DNA of 64,000 nt from Micromonospora sp. CB01531 (GTDB lineage: Bacteria; Actinomycetota; Actinomycetes; Mycobacteriales; Micromonosporaceae). The notes below the pieces were generated by a model that had not been told where the DNA came from, made no database searches, and saw only the letters and a list, made by a program, of their open reading frames with translations. A program made the position numbers and the translations under genes. Below, piece after piece: positions 24,280 through 32,758 of this stretch. The stretch lies in assembly GCF_001905095.1 (NCBI RefSeq), contig NZ_LWLS01000070.1, forward strand, positions 1 to 64,000. Reading direction: 5' to 3'. Each line of letters begins with the position of its first letter. Position 1 is the first letter of the stretch.

Positions 24280-25842
24280 GTGAAGCGCAGACTTGTCGCG
24301 GCGACACTCGCCGTCCTATTGATTGCCGGTTGCTCCGGCCCGACTGGTTCCTCGGGAGGCAGCACCGCTTCCGCCAACGTGCTGACCACCGCGATCGGCT
24401 TCGACATCGACACGCTGGACCCGGCCGCCCAGGTGACCACCAATGTGATGCAGCTACTCAAGATGGACGTCGAGACCTTCACCGCCATGAAGCCCGACGG
24501 CTCGATCGTGCCGAGCCTGGCCACCGAGTGGACGACCGCACCGGACGGGCTGAGCTGGACGTTCACCCTGCGGGAGGGGGTCAAGTTCCAGGACGGCGAG
24601 CCGTTCGACGCCACGGCGGCGAAGTTCAACTTCGACCGGGTGATCAGCCCGAAGACCTTCAAGGCCGCCCCGAACGTGCTCACCGTGATCTCCGGGGTCG
24701 AGGTGGTCGATGCCACCCACCTGAAGATCAACCTGAAGAAGCCGTTCGGGCCGCTGCCCGCCGCACTGTCCTTTCCGGTCTCCGGCATGATCTCCCCCAA
24801 ATCGGCGACCGTCGCGCCGAACACCGTCGAGCAGATCAAGGAGCCGGTCGGCACCGGGCCGTACAAGCTGGCCAACTACACCAAGGGCCAGGACGTCACC
24901 TTCGAGCGCAACGCCACCTACTGGGGTGAGAAGCCGGCGTACGCCAAGCAGGTCTTCAAGATCGTGCCGGAGGCGTCCGCCCGGGAGGCGCTGCTGAAGT
25001 CCGGCGGGGCCGACGTGCTGGCCGCGCCGCCAGCCAGCAGCCTGCCCGCCCTGGAGCAGGGCAACACCAAGGTGATCTGGGCGGACACCAGCTACGTGAT
25101 CCAGCTCGTGTTCAACACACAGAGCGCGAGCCAGCCGCTGCTGAAGAAGCCCGAGGTGCGTAGGGCGCTGAACTACGCGGTGGACCGGTCCGCGATCATC
25201 AAGAGCGTCCTGTTCGGCGCCGGCAAGGAGATCAACGGCCCGCTGCCGGGCAACGTGTTCGGCTCCTGCCCCATGCCGAAGCCCTACAACTACAACCCCG
25301 ACGAGGCGAAGAAGCTGCTCAGCGCCGCCGGAGCGGCCGGGATGAAGCTGTCGGTGGTCTCCCCCAACGGTCGCTACGTGCAGGACTACAAGGTCGCCGA
25401 GGCCGTGGTCGGGCAACTGCGGGCGGTCGGGCTGGACGTCTCGCTGGCCAACCCGACCGACTGGCCGACCTACCTGTCCCAGCTCTACGTCCCACTGGAC
25501 AAGGCGAAGAACGAGGCGTCGCTGCTCGGTTGGGGCACCCTCTACGGTGACGCCAGCCAGAGCCTGCTCCAGATGCGCAACGACTACCTGCCGCCGAACG
25601 GGCTCAACGCCACCTACTGGGACAACGCGGAGTACACCGCACTGGTGAACAAGGGCAACGAGGCCACCGACCAGAACGAACGCAAGCAGGCGTACTGCGA
25701 CGCGCAGAAGATCGCCTGGGACGCCGCACCGGTGATCTGGCTCTACCAGCTCCGCAACCCGGTGGTCACCACGGACAAGGTCACCAACGTCAACGGCCTG
25801 CCAAACCTGATGTTCGAGACCACCTGGGCCCGACCGGCGTAA
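24280..25842 (+). CDS. ABC transporter substrate-binding lipoprotein (SBP_bac_5 / DppA type)
   Basis: 520 residues. A lipoprotein signal (KRRLVAATLAVLLIAGC, lipobox LIAGC with Cys18) anchors it to the outer face of the membrane. The mature part has FDIDTLDPAAQVTTNVMQLL, LATEWTTAPDGLSWTFTLRE, VKFQDGEPFDATAAKFNFDR and VGTGPYKLANYTKGQDVTFE, all classical for peptide/opine/nickel binding proteins. GTGGAGG lies upstream of the GTG start at 24280. It is far from its presumed permeases and ATPases at 2983-6794, but no other binding protein is near those and the operators are similar. Ligand unknown. Confidence 0.92.
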   Translation: MKRRLVAATLAVLLIAGCSGPTGSSGGSTASANVLTTAIGFDIDTLDPAAQVTTNVMQLLKMDVETFTAMKPDGSIVPSLATEWTTAPDGLSWTFTLREGVKFQDGEPFDATAAKFNFDRVISPKTFKAAPNVLTVISGVEVVDATHLKINLKKPFGPLPAALSFPVSGMISPKSATVAPNTVEQIKEPVGTGPYKLANYTKGQDVTFERNATYWGEKPAYAKQVFKIVPEASAREALLKSGGADVLAAPPASSLPALEQGNTKVIWADTSYVIQLVFNTQSASQPLLKKPEVRRALNYAVDRSAIIKSVLFGAGKEINGPLPGNVFGSCPMPKPYNYNPDEAKKLLSAAGAAGMKLSVVSPNGRYVQDYKVAEAVVGQLRAVGLDVSLANPTDWPTYLSQLYVPLDKAKNEASLLGWGTLYGDASQSLLQMRNDYLPPNGLNATYWDNAEYTALVNKGNEATDQNERKQAYCDAQKIAWDAAPVIWLYQLRNPVVTTDKVTNVNGLPNLMFETTWARPA

Positions 25843-25871
25843 CACCACCGGTCGGCAGACACCCCGGATAG

Positions 25872-25903
25872 GGCCGGTCACCGCCACCCGGCGGTGACCG
25901 GCC
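25872..25903 (+). terminator. perfect 14-bp stem-loop after the lipoprotein gene
   Basis: GGCCGGTCACCGCC pairs exactly with GGCGGTGACCGGCC across the loop ACCC, 30 bases after the stop. It has no T-run. It may end part of the transcripts or protect the lipoprotein mRNA, giving more binding protein than downstream enzyme. Confidence 0.6.
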
Positions 25904-25933
25904 GCATCCGGGCCGGCGAAGGGAACGGGGTAC

Positions 25934-27136
25934 ATGCCGAACGACGACCGGCCCGACGGGGTCGACTGGGCACCGGCGAACATCGATCGGAGCTGGGTCA
26001 GCGAGGCCGTCCGGCTGGTCGAGGCGGACGCCAACCGCAGCGCCGACACCCACCTGCACGTGCTGCCCCTGCCCGCCGAGTGGGGCATCGACGTCTATCT
26101 CAAGGATGAGTCGGTGCACCCCACCGGCTCACTGAAGCACCGGCTGGCCCGGTCACTGTTCAGCCACGCGCTGGTCAACGGCAATCTCCGCGAGGGGATG
26201 ACCGTCATCGAGGCGTCCAGCGGGTCGACCGCGGTCAGCGAGGCGTACTTCGCCCGGCTGCTCGGGCTGCCGTTCGTCGCCGTCGTGCCGGCGTCGACCA
26301 GTCCAGCCAAGCTGGAGCTGATCGAGTTCTACGGTGGATCCTGCCGGCTGGTCGACGACCCGGGCAGCGTCTACGAGGTGTCGCACCGCCTCGCCGAACG
26401 GACCGACGGCTACTTCATGGACCAGTTCACCTACGCCGAACGGGCCACCGACTGGCGCGGCAACAACAACATCGCGGAGAGCATCTACGGCCAGATCGCG
26501 CGGGAGCGATACCCGGTGCCGGACTGGATCGTGGTCGGTGCGGGCACCGGGGGCACCGCGGCGACCATCGGCCGGTACGCCCGGTTCAAGCGTCATCGCA
26601 CCGGGCTGTGCGTGGTGGATCCGGAAGGTTCGGCGTACTTCGACGCCTGGTCGACCGGTCGGTGGGAGGTCACGGCGCCAGGTTCCCGGATCGAGGGGAT
26701 CGGACGGCCCCGGATGGAGGAGTCGTTCCTGCCGAACGTCGTGGACGCGATGATCCGGGTGCCGGATGCGGCAACCGTGGCGGCGATGCGCTGGACCTCG
26801 GCCATGATCGGCCGCCGGGTCGGCGGGTCCACCGGCACCAACATGTGGGGCGTGCTGCGGATCGTGGCCGACATGCTGCGCACCGGGCGTACCGGCAGCA
26901 TCGTGACGCTGATCTGCGACGGCGGCGAGCGGTACGCGGACACCTACTACGCCGACCGGTGGGTCGGCGCCCAGGGGCTGGACCCGGTGCCGTACGCGGC
27001 GGCGATCGACGCCCTGGTCACCGGGGGCACCGTCCCGGCCGCCCTGACCACCGGCGGGCGGTGCCGGAAGCCACACCGTGACACTTCTATACCGAACGGT
27101 CGGTCGGCTGTTATGCTCGGCCCGCGCCGCGGGTAA
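25934..27136 (+). CDS. PLP-dependent cysteine synthase-family enzyme (Cds1-like lyase)
   Basis: 400 residues, fold type II. The PLP lysine lies in VHPTGSLKHRLARSL (about residue 66), the phosphate-contact region is EASSGSTAVSEAYFARLLGL and the glycine loop is VVGAGTGGTAATIGRYARFK. It resembles actinobacterial L-cysteine desulfhydrase (Cds1) and related beta-eliminating lyases more than biosynthetic CysK, which is shorter. The C-terminus after about residue 360 is unlike the family and reads across operator D, so the true functional end may be earlier. In context it may split a beta-substituted amino acid freed by the pathway. Confidence 0.8.
   Translation: MPNDDRPDGVDWAPANIDRSWVSEAVRLVEADANRSADTHLHVLPLPAEWGIDVYLKDESVHPTGSLKHRLARSLFSHALVNGNLREGMTVIEASSGSTAVSEAYFARLLGLPFVAVVPASTSPAKLELIEFYGGSCRLVDDPGSVYEVSHRLAERTDGYFMDQFTYAERATDWRGNNNIAESIYGQIARERYPVPDWIVVGAGTGGTAATIGRYARFKRHRTGLCVVDPEGSAYFDAWSTGRWEVTAPGSRIEGIGRPRMEESFLPNVVDAMIRVPDAATVAAMRWTSAMIGRRVGGSTGTNMWGVLRIVADMLRTGRTGSIVTLICDGGERYADTYYADRWVGAQGLDPVPYAAAIDALVTGGTVPAALTTGGRCRKPHRDTSIPNGRSAVMLGPRRG
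27091..27104. promoter_or_regulatory. TetR-type operator D, before the beta-oxidation genes
   Basis: ACCGAACGGTCGGT pairs at six of seven positions and is identical to site E at 31729. It lies inside the last codons of the PLP gene and just upstream of TATGCT (27112-27117), a likely -10 box, 83 bases before the acyl-CoA dehydrogenase start. Confidence 0.7.
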
Positions 27137-27186
27137 CACGACCGACCCCGAGGCCTCGCATCGCTGGCGTGGAGCCGGGAGGACGC

Positions 27187-28344
27187 ATGAATCAATCCGA
27201 GTACGACACGTTCAGGGATCGGCTGTTCTCGCGGATCTGGCGAGAACTCGATCCACTGGAGACCCAGATCGAGGACGAGGAGCGGCTGCCGCTGGAGACC
27301 CTCATCCCGACGCTGCGGGAGATGGGTGCCTTCGGGCTGCTCGTCCCCGAGGAGTACGGCGGCCTCGGCCTGACCATCGAGCAGTACCTGCCGGTCATCG
27401 CCGAGTTCGCCAAGGTGCAGGGCGGCATCCGGGTCCTGGTGCACGTGCACAACTCGTTCGCGCACGCGCTGTCCGAGATCGGCAGCCCCGAGCAGCGGGC
27501 GGCGATTCTCCCCGGCGCTGCCGACGGCCGGCACTCGATCGCCTTCGCGCTGACCGAACCGGAGCACGGCACCGGCGCCGACCTCGGTTCGACCGCTCAC
27601 CGCGACGGCGACGAGTACGTCCTCACCGGACGCAAGTGGCTGATCACCAACTCCGACATCGCCTCGCACTTCATCGTCTTCGCCCGCACCTCGGCGACCG
27701 AGGTGTCGGCGTTCGTCGTGGAGCGGGACCGGCCCGGATTCACCATCACCCCGCTGCCGGAGACCATGGGCTGCAAGGGCGGCGAGCACGGCGAGTTGGT
27801 CTTCGACGGGGTACGCATCCCGGCGGCGAACCGGATCGGCGCCGAGGGCCAGGGCCAGGAGCACCTGGAACGGGCCCTGGAGATCAGCCGGGTGTTCATC
27901 GCGGCCAGCTCGCTCGGCACCGCCCAGCGCGCCCTGGACCTGTCGCTGGCGCACGCCCGCCAGCGGGTCACCTTCGGCAAGCCGATCGCCCACCGGCAGG
28001 CCGTCCAGCGCTACCTCGCCGAGATGGCTACCGACGTGTACGCGCTGCGCCACATGCTCCTCGACGCCGCCCGCAAGTGGGACGCCGGCCAGCGGATCCC
28101 GCTGGAGGCCTCACTGTGCAAGCTGTTCGGGCTGGAGGCGGTCGGCCGGGTCACCGACCGGGCGCTGCTGGTGCACGGCGGCATCGGATACACCCGCCGT
28201 ACCCCGATCGAACGGCTCTATCGCGACGCCCGGCTGAACTGGCTGGAGGAGGGGCCGCCCACCATCCAGTATCTGGTCGCCGCCCGGGAACTCGTCGCCG
28301 GGCACGACTGGGCCGACGCGTTCGCCGGCACCGGCCATGCCTGA
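27187..28344 (+). CDS. acyl-CoA dehydrogenase
   Basis: 385 residues. It oxidises an acyl-CoA to the enoyl-CoA with FAD. LLVPEEYGGLGLTIEQYLPV, the FAD segment FALTEPEHGTGADLGSTAHR, GRKWLITNSDIASHFIVFAR, and the C-terminal LVHGGIGYTRRTPIERLYRD with a catalytic-region glutamate in LNWLEEGPPT are visible. ATG 27187 follows GGGAGGACGC, a good ribosome site; GTG 27169 is the alternative. It overlaps the thiolase gene by eight bases. Chain specificity unknown. Confidence 0.92.
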   Translation: MNQSEYDTFRDRLFSRIWRELDPLETQIEDEERLPLETLIPTLREMGAFGLLVPEEYGGLGLTIEQYLPVIAEFAKVQGGIRVLVHVHNSFAHALSEIGSPEQRAAILPGAADGRHSIAFALTEPEHGTGADLGSTAHRDGDEYVLTGRKWLITNSDIASHFIVFARTSATEVSAFVVERDRPGFTITPLPETMGCKGGEHGELVFDGVRIPAANRIGAEGQGQEHLERALEISRVFIAASSLGTAQRALDLSLAHARQRVTFGKPIAHRQAVQRYLAEMATDVYALRHMLLDAARKWDAGQRIPLEASLCKLFGLEAVGRVTDRALLVHGGIGYTRRTPIERLYRDARLNWLEEGPPTIQYLVAARELVAGHDWADAFAGTGHA

Positions 28345-29527
28345 GGCGCTGATCGTCGACGCCGTACGGTCCACCTCCGGCCGAGGCAGGCCGGGTGGCC
28401 GGCACGCCGACACCCACCCGGTTGATCTGCTCGCCGCAGTGCTCCGCGCGCTGGTCGACCGCAATGGGCTGGACCCGGCGGTGATTGACGACGTGATCGG
28501 CGGCTGCGTCACCCAGGCCGGCGAGCAGGCGATGAACGTCACCCGACAGGCCGTGCTGGCCGCCGGCTTCCCGGTGGGCGTGCCAGCGACCACCGTGGAC
28601 CGGCAGTGCGGGTCGAGCCAGCAGGCGTTGCATTTCGCCGCGCACGCGGTGCAGTCCGGCGCGCAGGACGTGGTGATCGTGGGCGGGGTCGAGTCGATGA
28701 GCCGGGCCCCGATGTGGTCCAACTGGCTGGACCGGGACCCGTACGGTGCGGGGGTGGCCCGCCGCTGGCCTGACGGGCTGGTGCCACAGGGCGTCTCGGC
28801 CGAACTCGTGGTGGCCGCCGCCGGGCTCACCCGAGCAGACCTCGACGGGTATGCGGTCCGTTCCCAGCAGCGCGCCGCCCAGGCCAGTGCGGCCGGCTGG
28901 TTCGACCGGGAACTCGTCCCGGTCAGCCCCGGGACCGAGGCGGGGCCCGGCCGACTGGCGGACGAGACGCTGCGTCCGGACACCACCGTCGAGTCGCTGG
29001 CTGGGCTCCGGGCGGCGTTCCACTCCCCGGCGTTGGCTGCCCGGTTCCCCGAGGCCACCTGGCAGGTCACCGCCGGCAACTCGTCGCCGCTGACCGACGG
29101 CGCCTCGGCCGCCCTGGTGGTCAGCGGGGCCGCCGCCGACCGGCTGGGCCTGCGTCCCCGGGCCCGGGTGGTGGCCACCGCGGTGCGCGGCGACGATCCC
29201 CGGCTGATGCTGACCGCCGTGGTGCCGGCCACCCGACGGGTGCTGGACCGGGCCGACCTCACCCTCGACGACATCGACCGGTACGAGGTGAACGAGGCGT
29301 TCGCCTGTGTGCCGCTGTACTGGCAGCGGGAACTCGGTGCTGATCCGGACCGGCTGAACGTGGCCGGTGGGGCGATCGCCCTCGGCCACCCGCTCGGCGC
29401 GTCCGGTACCCGCATCCTCGGCACGCTCCTAGGCAACCTCGAACGGGCCGGTGGGCGCTACGGGTTGCAGACCATCTGCGAGGCGGGCGGCATGGCGAAC
29501 GCGCTGATCATCGAGCGGCTGCCGTAA
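28337..29527 (+). CDS. thiolase (acetyl-CoA C-acyltransferase)
   Basis: 396 residues. The nucleophilic cysteine is in ATTVDRQCGSSQQALHFA (about residue 90), followed by VIVGGVESMSRAPMWSN and NEAFACVPLYW. GGAIALGHPLGASGTRILG carries the active-site histidine, and the second cysteine is in QTICEAGGMANALI. It cleaves a 3-ketoacyl-CoA to acetyl-CoA and a shortened acyl-CoA. In an operon with the dehydrogenase and the CoA-transferase. Confidence 0.93.
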   Translation: MPEALIVDAVRSTSGRGRPGGRHADTHPVDLLAAVLRALVDRNGLDPAVIDDVIGGCVTQAGEQAMNVTRQAVLAAGFPVGVPATTVDRQCGSSQQALHFAAHAVQSGAQDVVIVGGVESMSRAPMWSNWLDRDPYGAGVARRWPDGLVPQGVSAELVVAAAGLTRADLDGYAVRSQQRAAQASAAGWFDRELVPVSPGTEAGPGRLADETLRPDTTVESLAGLRAAFHSPALAARFPEATWQVTAGNSSPLTDGASAALVVSGAAADRLGLRPRARVVATAVRGDDPRLMLTAVVPATRRVLDRADLTLDDIDRYEVNEAFACVPLYWQRELGADPDRLNVAGGAIALGHPLGASGTRILGTLLGNLERAGGRYGLQTICEAGGMANALIIERLP

Positions 29528-29557
29528 CTGGGCCGCGCCGGAAGAGGAGGATGTGAC

Positions 29558-30763
29558 GTGACGGAGGACCAGTCGGACCAGGCCGGGGCGGGCTCGCCGC
29601 CGGGTACGGGGGCGTTGGCCGGGATTCGGGTCGTCGACCTGTCCCGGCAGGCGCCCGGACCGTACTGCTCGATGTTGCTGGCCGACTTCGGCGCGGACGT
29701 GGTGCTGGTCGAGCCGCCGGGCGGGTCCACCCGGGGCCGGGAGACCAACAGCTATTGGGAACTGGAACGCGACCCGGAGGTCAGCGGGTACGCGGCCCTG
29801 CGCCGCAACAAGCGCAGCATCAGCCTGGACCTCAAGGACCCGGCCGAGCGGGAGATCATGGACCGGTTGGTCGACCGGGCGGACGTGCTGATCGAGGGGT
29901 TCCGCCCGGGGGTGGCCGAGCGGCTCGGGGTCGACGCGCGGCGGTGCCGCGAACGCAACCCGGGGCTGGTGTACTGCTCGATCACCGGGTACGGGCAGGA
30001 CGGTCCGCTGGCCCAGGCCGCCGGGCACGACCTCAACTACCTCGCGCTCAGCGGGATGCTTGAGACGATGGCCGACCCGACCGGGCGTCCGGTGCCGCCG
30101 CTGAACCTGCTCGCCGACTTCGCCGGGGGCGGGCTGATGGCGGCGTACGCGATCATGGTTGCGCTGCTGCACCGGGAGCGGACTGGGGTCGGGCAGGAGA
30201 TCGATCTGGCCATGCTGGACGGCGCCTTCTCGCTGCTCAGCCATGCCGCCAGCCTGCACTTCGCCCGGGGCGCCGACCTACAGGCCCGGCGGTTCTTCCT
30301 CAGCGGGCAACTGCCGCAGTACGACAGCTACCGCAGCGCCGACGGCTCCTGGTATGCCGTCGGCGCGCTGGAGCCGTGGTTCTACGAGCGACTGCTGCAG
30401 CTCACCGGCCGGCCCGACCTGGGCAACGGCCACGCCGAGCCGGAACTGGTGGACCACGTCCGCCGGCACCTCGAAGCGTGGTTCGCCGCGCGGACCGCTG
30501 CGGAGGTCGACGCGGTGCTCGGCGACGCCGACGTGTGTGTGACCCGGGTGCGGTCCTTCGCCGAGGGGATGGCGCTGGCCGAGCGGCGCGGCGTGCTGGT
30601 CCGGACCCCCGACGGCGTGTCGCAGATCGGGGTGGCTGCCCGGCTGTCGGCCACCCCGGGGTCGGTGCGGTCCCGTCCGCCCTCGATCGATGAACACCGG
30701 GCCGAGATCGTCGCGGAACTGAGTACCCGACTACCCGGCGTGGCCCGGCGGCGGGTTAGATGA
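29558..30763 (+). CDS. class III CoA-transferase (CaiB/BaiF/Frc family)
   Basis: 401 residues. GIRVVDLSRQAPGPYCSMLL, the first CoA-binding region, LIEGFRPGVAERLGVDARRC, YCSITGYGQDGPLAQAAGHD with the aspartate of GHDLNYLALSGM, and YAIMVALLHRERTGVGQEID are typical. It swaps CoA between organic acids without ATP, an alternative to the ligase at 9704 for activating the pathway acid. GTG 29558 follows GAAGAGGAGG. It ends 18 bases before a perfect hairpin. Donor and acceptor acids are unknown. Confidence 0.9.
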   Translation: MTEDQSDQAGAGSPPGTGALAGIRVVDLSRQAPGPYCSMLLADFGADVVLVEPPGGSTRGRETNSYWELERDPEVSGYAALRRNKRSISLDLKDPAEREIMDRLVDRADVLIEGFRPGVAERLGVDARRCRERNPGLVYCSITGYGQDGPLAQAAGHDLNYLALSGMLETMADPTGRPVPPLNLLADFAGGGLMAAYAIMVALLHRERTGVGQEIDLAMLDGAFSLLSHAASLHFARGADLQARRFFLSGQLPQYDSYRSADGSWYAVGALEPWFYERLLQLTGRPDLGNGHAEPELVDHVRRHLEAWFAARTAAEVDAVLGDADVCVTRVRSFAEGMALAERRGVLVRTPDGVSQIGVAARLSATPGSVRSRPPSIDEHRAEIVAELSTRLPGVARRRVR

Positions 30764-30780
30764 CCACCGTCGGGGAGGGG

Positions 30781-30805
30781 GCCGGCTCGATACGATCGAG
30801 CCGGC
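30781..30805 (+). terminator. perfect 11-bp hairpin downstream of the CoA-transferase gene
   Basis: GCCGGCTCGAT and ATCGAGCCGGC pair completely around ACG, beginning 18 bases after the stop. No T-tract follows, so it would be an I-shaped actinobacterial terminator separating the enzyme operon from the regulator gene. Confidence 0.6.
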
Positions 30806-30836
30806 TCAGGTACGGGAAAAACCATTACTTCAGCCG

Positions 30837-30851
30837 CCGACAGCATGTCGG
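30837..30851. promoter_or_regulatory. CCGACA-N3-TGTCGG inverted repeat before the TetR gene
   Basis: Perfect six-base arms separated by GCA, 23 bases before the regulator's GTG. It does not match the ACCGAACG sites. It could be an operator for another factor or part of the 5' leader. Confidence 0.4.
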
Positions 30852-30873
30852 ACGCTGAATCGGAGGTCGAGCT

Positions 30874-31656
30874 GTGTCACGAGTGGCGGGAACGCGTTCC
30901 GAGGAGACCCGGAAGAAGCCGGGTCCGGCGGCGGGCGCACGGCCGGAGGGTACCGGGCGTACGGCCCGTAAGGGTGGCGGCGCCGCGGCGGGAGCGCCGG
31001 CCGTGACCATCGACTCCACCTGGGAGCGCATCCTGCGCACCTCGGCCGAGTTGTTCGCCCGCAACGGGTACCATGCGACCGGCATCGCGGAGCTCTCCGC
31101 CGAGCTGGAGTTGAGCCGGGGCGCGCTCTACCACTACATCGACGGCAAGCAGTCCCTGCTGTTCGAGATCAGCCGGACCCAGGTCCAGCGACTCAACAAG
31201 CTGGCCAACGAGATCGCCGAACGGGACGTCTCGGCCCGCACCCGGCTGCGGGAGCTGGCACGGTCCCTGCTGCGCAACATCAGCGACCACCGGGCCGAGT
31301 GGACCGTCTTCTTCACCGACTTCGGCGCGCTGACCGGCGAACGGCGAGCGGAGATCTACGCGGCCCGCGACGAGTACGAGTCGTACTGGCGGCGGGTGGT
31401 CGAGGACGGTGTCCGTGGCGGTGAGTTCCGGGAGGCCGGCCCGATCATGGTCAAGGGCCTGCTGGGCATGTTCAACTACACCTACCTGTGGATGAGCCCG
31501 GACGGCGAACTCACCGCCGAGCAGGTAGCCGACTCGTTCCTGGACATGGTGCTGAGCGGCCTGGACCGCACGCCGACGACCGACGAGCCGGAGCCCGGGG
31601 TGGCACGCACGATCGCCCCGGCGGCCCGATCCAGGCGGGCCCAGCCAGCCGGCTGA
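30874..31656 (+). CDS. TetR/AcrR-family regulator, likely controller of the catabolic island
   Basis: 260 residues from GTG 30874 with GGAGG seven bases upstream. A 45-residue basic, glycine-rich N-terminal extension precedes the helix-turn-helix (ILRTSAELFARNGYHATGIA, then LELSRGALYHYIDGKQSLLF). The ligand domain is all-helical (RTRLRELARSLLRNISDHRA, DEYESYWRRVVEDGVRGGEF) and resembles the KstR2-type group that senses CoA thioesters. A disordered tail follows residue 230. It is the only regulator gene in the island and sits among the six matching palindromes, so it is the best candidate to bind them. A CoA ester or free acid of the pathway would be the expected inducer; this is inference. 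Confidence 0.88.
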   Translation: MSRVAGTRSEETRKKPGPAAGARPEGTGRTARKGGGAAAGAPAVTIDSTWERILRTSAELFARNGYHATGIAELSAELELSRGALYHYIDGKQSLLFEISRTQVQRLNKLANEIAERDVSARTRLRELARSLLRNISDHRAEWTVFFTDFGALTGERRAEIYAARDEYESYWRRVVEDGVRGGEFREAGPIMVKGLLGMFNYTYLWMSPDGELTAEQVADSFLDMVLSGLDRTPTTDEPEPGVARTIAPAARSRRAQPAG

Positions 31657-31718
31657 GTCCCGTCGTCGCACCCGCCTGACCTGCCCGGTCTTTCGTGGTG
31701 TTCGACCTCGTCGGCCGA

Positions 31719-31748
31719 TTGAATAGCGACCGAACGGTCGGTAGATTC
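31719..31748 (+). promoter_or_regulatory. promoter with TetR-type operator E in its spacer
   Basis: TTGAAT (31719-31724) and TAGATT (31743-31748) form a -35/-10 pair with an 18-bp spacer, and operator ACCGAACGGTCGGT occupies 31729-31742. A repressor bound there would block RNA polymerase. It drives the two deacetylase-fold genes. Confidence 0.72.
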
Positions 31749-31855
31749 GTAGCCAGGGTCGCCGCTGGCCGGCGGGTCGACCGCTGCGCCACACGCCCGG
31801 TTTGGCCCGGAACGGTCGCGGGGCGCGGATGTCGTTCCCGGGCGGCGAGGAGATC

Positions 31856-32758
31856 ATGGTGGAAGCACCGACCCGATACGACTATTCGGCAATAATCGAC
31901 CGCCCGCCGCTGGTGTTCCCCGGCGCCGCCAAGGTGGCGCTCTGGCTCATCGTCAACGTCGAGCACTACGAGTACCTCCCCCGGCCCCACCCGCAACGCG
32001 ATCCCTGGCCGGCCCGACCGCATCCGGACGTCGTCAACTATGCCCGGCGCGACTACGGCAACCGGGTCGGCCTGTGGCGGATGCTCGACCTGCTCGACCG
32101 GTACGAGCTGAAGGCGACCATCTCGATCAACGCCGCAGTGCTCGACCACTACCCGCACATCGCCGAGGCGCTGGCCGCGCGCCCGGTCGACTTCATGGGC
32201 CACGGGGTCTACAACACCCGGTACGTGGCCGGCCTCGACGTCGACGCCGAACGCGAACTGATCGACGACGTTCAGCAGACGGTGTTGCGGCGTACCGGCC
32301 GGCCGGTCACCGGCTGGCTCGGGCCGTCGCTGACCACCACCCCGGCCACCCCGGACCTGATCGCCGAGGCCGGGGTAAGCTACCTGGCCGACTTCCTGCA
32401 CGACGACGAGCCGTGCCCGCTGCGGGTCCGCACCGGCCGGCTGGTGTCGATGCCGTACAGCCTCGCGCTCAACGACTCGCCGCTGATCGGCCGGATGCAG
32501 CACTCCGCGGCGACATTCGCCCGGGTGGTCACCGATCAGTTCGACGTGCTGTACGACGAGGGCCGGCACCGACCGAAGGTGCTGGCGGTCTGCCTACACC
32601 CGTACGCGGTCAACGCCCCGTCCCGGCAGGAGGCGCTGGAGCGGACCCTGCGATACGTGGTGGAGCAGCCAGACGTTTGGGTGGCCACCGGGACCGAGAT
32701 CGCCACGATCGGCGCGGACGCCTGGTGGGGCGGGACGAGCGCGGAGGAGCAGCGATGA
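31856..32758 (+). CDS. polysaccharide deacetylase-fold hydrolase, PuuE allantoinase/cyclic imidase-like
   Basis: 300 residues from ATG 31856, preceded by GAGGAG. VALWLIVNVEHYEYLPRPHP, YGNRVGLWRMLDLLDRYELK, ATISINAAVLDHYPHIAEAL and the GHG motif in PVDFMGHGVYNTRYVAG are those of the PuuE branch of the NodB fold. That branch includes allantoinases and cyclic imide hydrolases rather than sugar deacetylases. No signal peptide, so it is cytoplasmic. It shares ATGA with the next, paralogous gene. In context it is a good candidate for the ring-opening enzyme of this pathway. Confidence 0.82.
   Translation: MVEAPTRYDYSAIIDRPPLVFPGAAKVALWLIVNVEHYEYLPRPHPQRDPWPARPHPDVVNYARRDYGNRVGLWRMLDLLDRYELKATISINAAVLDHYPHIAEALAARPVDFMGHGVYNTRYVAGLDVDAERELIDDVQQTVLRRTGRPVTGWLGPSLTTTPATPDLIAEAGVSYLADFLHDDEPCPLRVRTGRLVSMPYSLALNDSPLIGRMQHSAATFARVVTDQFDVLYDEGRHRPKVLAVCLHPYAVNAPSRQEALERTLRYVVEQPDVWVATGTEIATIGADAWWGGTSAEEQR

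Noticed and set aside
31802..31855. Upstream start of the first deacetylase-fold gene at 31802
   Set aside because: ATG 31856 has GAGGAG at proper spacing and a family-like N-terminus; the upstream codons are not conserved in character.
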